DNA of 64,000 nt, from positions 44,062 through 108,061 of the forward strand of contig CALRXS010000011.1 of the NCBI GenBank assembly GCA_943372195.1, given 5' to 3'. Below the pieces are notes generated by a model. That model saw nothing but the letters and a program-made list of their open reading frames with translations. It did not search any database and had not been told where the DNA came from. A program made the position numbers and the translations under genes. The DNA is from JAEYZM01 sp943372195 (lineage in GTDB: Bacteria; Bacteroidota; Bacteroidia; Sphingobacteriales; Sphingobacteriaceae). Positions 62,883-64,000 of the stretch are shown piece after piece. Within the stretch, counting starts at the first letter, position 1. The number at the start of each line of letters is the position of its first letter.

Positions 62883-64000
62883 ATGAGCAAACCTAGCATA
62901 CCTAAAGGAACCCGCGATTTTTCACCAATAGAAGTTGAAAGAAGAAACTATATTTTCAATACCATACGTAATACTTTTAAAAAATACGGATATCAAGCTA
63001 TTGAAACTCCGACTATGGAGAACCTTAGCACATTAACAGGCAAGTATGGTGATGAAGGTGATCAACTAATTTTCAAAGTGCTTAACTCTGGTGACTTCTT
63101 AGCAAAAGCTTCTGAAGATAAATTGAATTCTAAAAATTCAAAAGCAATTACTTCTGAAATTTCTGAGAAGGCTTTACGATACGATTTGACAGTTCCATTT
63201 GCTCGTTATGTAGTGATGCATCAAAATGAAATTGCATTACCATTTAAACGTTATCAAATTCAACCTGTATGGAGAGCTGATCGTCCGCAAAAAGGTAGAT
63301 ACAGAGAATTCTATCAATGTGATGCCGATGTAGTGGGTTCTGATTCATTATTAAATGAAGCTGAATTCATTTGCATCTATGATGAAGCATTATCAAACCT
63401 AGGATTCAAAGATTTTAGTGTACTCATTAATAATAGAAAAATATTAGCTGGAATATCTGAATACGTTGGTAAGCCTGAATTATTAATTGACATGACAGTG
63501 GCGATTGATAAGTTAGATAAAATCGGATTAGATGGAGTAAAAGCTGAATTGCAAACAAAAGGATTTACGGAGGGTGATTTAATAAAATTAGAACCAGTAA
63601 TTCTTTTGAATGGAACATCCGAAGAAAAAATAAATTCACTAAAAAATATTTTAACCAATTCTGAAATTGGCAAGAAAGGTATTGAAGAATTAGAAAAAGT
63701 ATTTAGCATTTTGAAGAATTTTAATTTAAGAAATGCGAAGGTTGAATTAGATATTACTTTAGCGCGCGGACTTAATTATTACACAGGAGCAATATTTGAA
63801 GTGAAGACTCATGAGGTAGCGATGGGTAGTATTGGTGGTGGTGGAAGATATGATGATTTAACCGGGATGTTTGGTTTAAAGAATCTAACAGGCGTTGGAA
63901 TTTCATTTGGTGCTGATCGTATTTATGATGTAATGGAAGAATTGAAATTATTCCCTGAAAATGCTCTAAGTACTACTAAAGTATTAATTACTCATTTTGA
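62883..64000 (+). CDS. hisS: Histidyl-tRNA synthetase, N-terminal ~372 codons (runs off the window)
   Basis: The frame from ATG 62883 stays open to the window end and reads SKPSIPKGTRDFSPIEVERR, the class II HisRS start. Motif 2 is in IQPVWRADRPQKGRYREFYQ (~120-139), and histidine-specific motifs are LARGLNYYTGAIFE (~293-306) and IGGGGRYDDLTG (~316-327). The C-terminal anticodon-binding domain lies beyond the window. It is transcribed away from the four-helix-bundle element. Confidence 0.96.
   Translation, partial: MSKPSIPKGTRDFSPIEVERRNYIFNTIRNTFKKYGYQAIETPTMENLSTLTGKYGDEGDQLIFKVLNSGDFLAKASEDKLNSKNSKAITSEISEKALRYDLTVPFARYVVMHQNEIALPFKRYQIQPVWRADRPQKGRYREFYQCDADVVGSDSLLNEAEFICIYDEALSNLGFKDFSVLINNRKILAGISEYVGKPELLIDMTVAIDKLDKIGLDGVKAELQTKGFTEGDLIKLEPVILLNGTSEEKINSLKNILTNSEIGKKGIEELEKVFSILKNFNLRNAKVELDITLARGLNYYTGAIFEVKTHEVAMGSIGGGGRYDDLTGMFGLKNLTGVGISFGADRIYDVMEELKLFPENALSTTKVLITHF

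Overview
The window is a low-GC, gene-dense chromosome segment from a member of the Bacteroidota. The evidence is a complete type IX secretion (T9SS)/gliding core (PorP-GldK-GldL-GldM-GldN), plus SprE/PorW and GldB, the family's SprB/PKD secreted protein, DUF4271 beside hemD, UvrC/PBP1A/Lnt/RsmI sequences of that phylum, and several upstream sites that fit the Bacteroidota promoter -7 consensus TAnnTTTG. Genus or order cannot be read from the sequence. I see no rRNA, tRNA, CRISPR array, transposase, integrase or phage gene, and no gene-free stretch longer than 300 bases.

Layout. 1-11.3 kb: partial serS, then rsmI-lnt-DUF1648-lumazine-binding-like on +; a secreted PKD/SprB-repeat protein, nadE and an outer-membrane barrel protein on -; gldB and a lipoprotein prolyl oligopeptidase on +; yceI. 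11.4-18.6 kb: a 10-gene minus-strand cluster M23 peptidase - bactofilin - AtpZ - AtpI-like - atpB - atpE - atpF - atpH - atpA - atpG, without atpD/atpC. 18.7-25.3 kb: sprE/porW - PBP1A - uvrC. 25.4-34.5 kb (minus): BamA-like protein - DUF4271 - hemD - porP - gldK - gldL - gldM - gldN. 34.6-44.2 kb: hemW and a cyclase, fasciclin protein, a GT39-like membrane protein, an NTF2-like protein, then VWA - MoxR-type AAA - metallophosphoesterase - UbiA-like - DUF6265. 44.2-48.5 kb (minus): S9 peptidase - histidine kinase - response regulator. 48.7-64 kb: TPR protein, DUF4286, rfbC, OmpA lipoprotein, fumC-aroE, ALDH7-type dehydrogenase, M1 peptidase, TPR protein, comA, low-molecular-weight phosphatase, a four-helix-bundle (S23/bIVS) gene, and partial hisS.

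How the genes fit together. Much of the window serves the cell envelope: T9SS motor and ring (GldK-N, PorP), its periplasmic lipoprotein SprE, a probable T9SS-type secreted protein, peptidoglycan synthesis and remodelling (PBP1A, M23+bactofilin), lipoprotein acylation (Lnt) and many lipoproteins. The rest is housekeeping: ATP synthase, NAD, haem, shikimate, fumarase, DNA repair and aminoacyl-tRNA synthetases.

Most unusual structure. A family of short tandem arrays built from related heptamers (AGTAGCT, RGTAACT, with an octamer variant) sits at the 3' ends of atpB, uvrC, rfbC, comA and the phosphatase gene. Two copies form a perfect 30-bp inverted repeat around a 558-bp unit carrying the four-helix-bundle gene (62303-62860). 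This looks like a compact, transposase-less repeat element; it is the best candidate for an undescribed system. Other palindromes (10571-10654, 11347-11378, 25332-25402) are separate observations.
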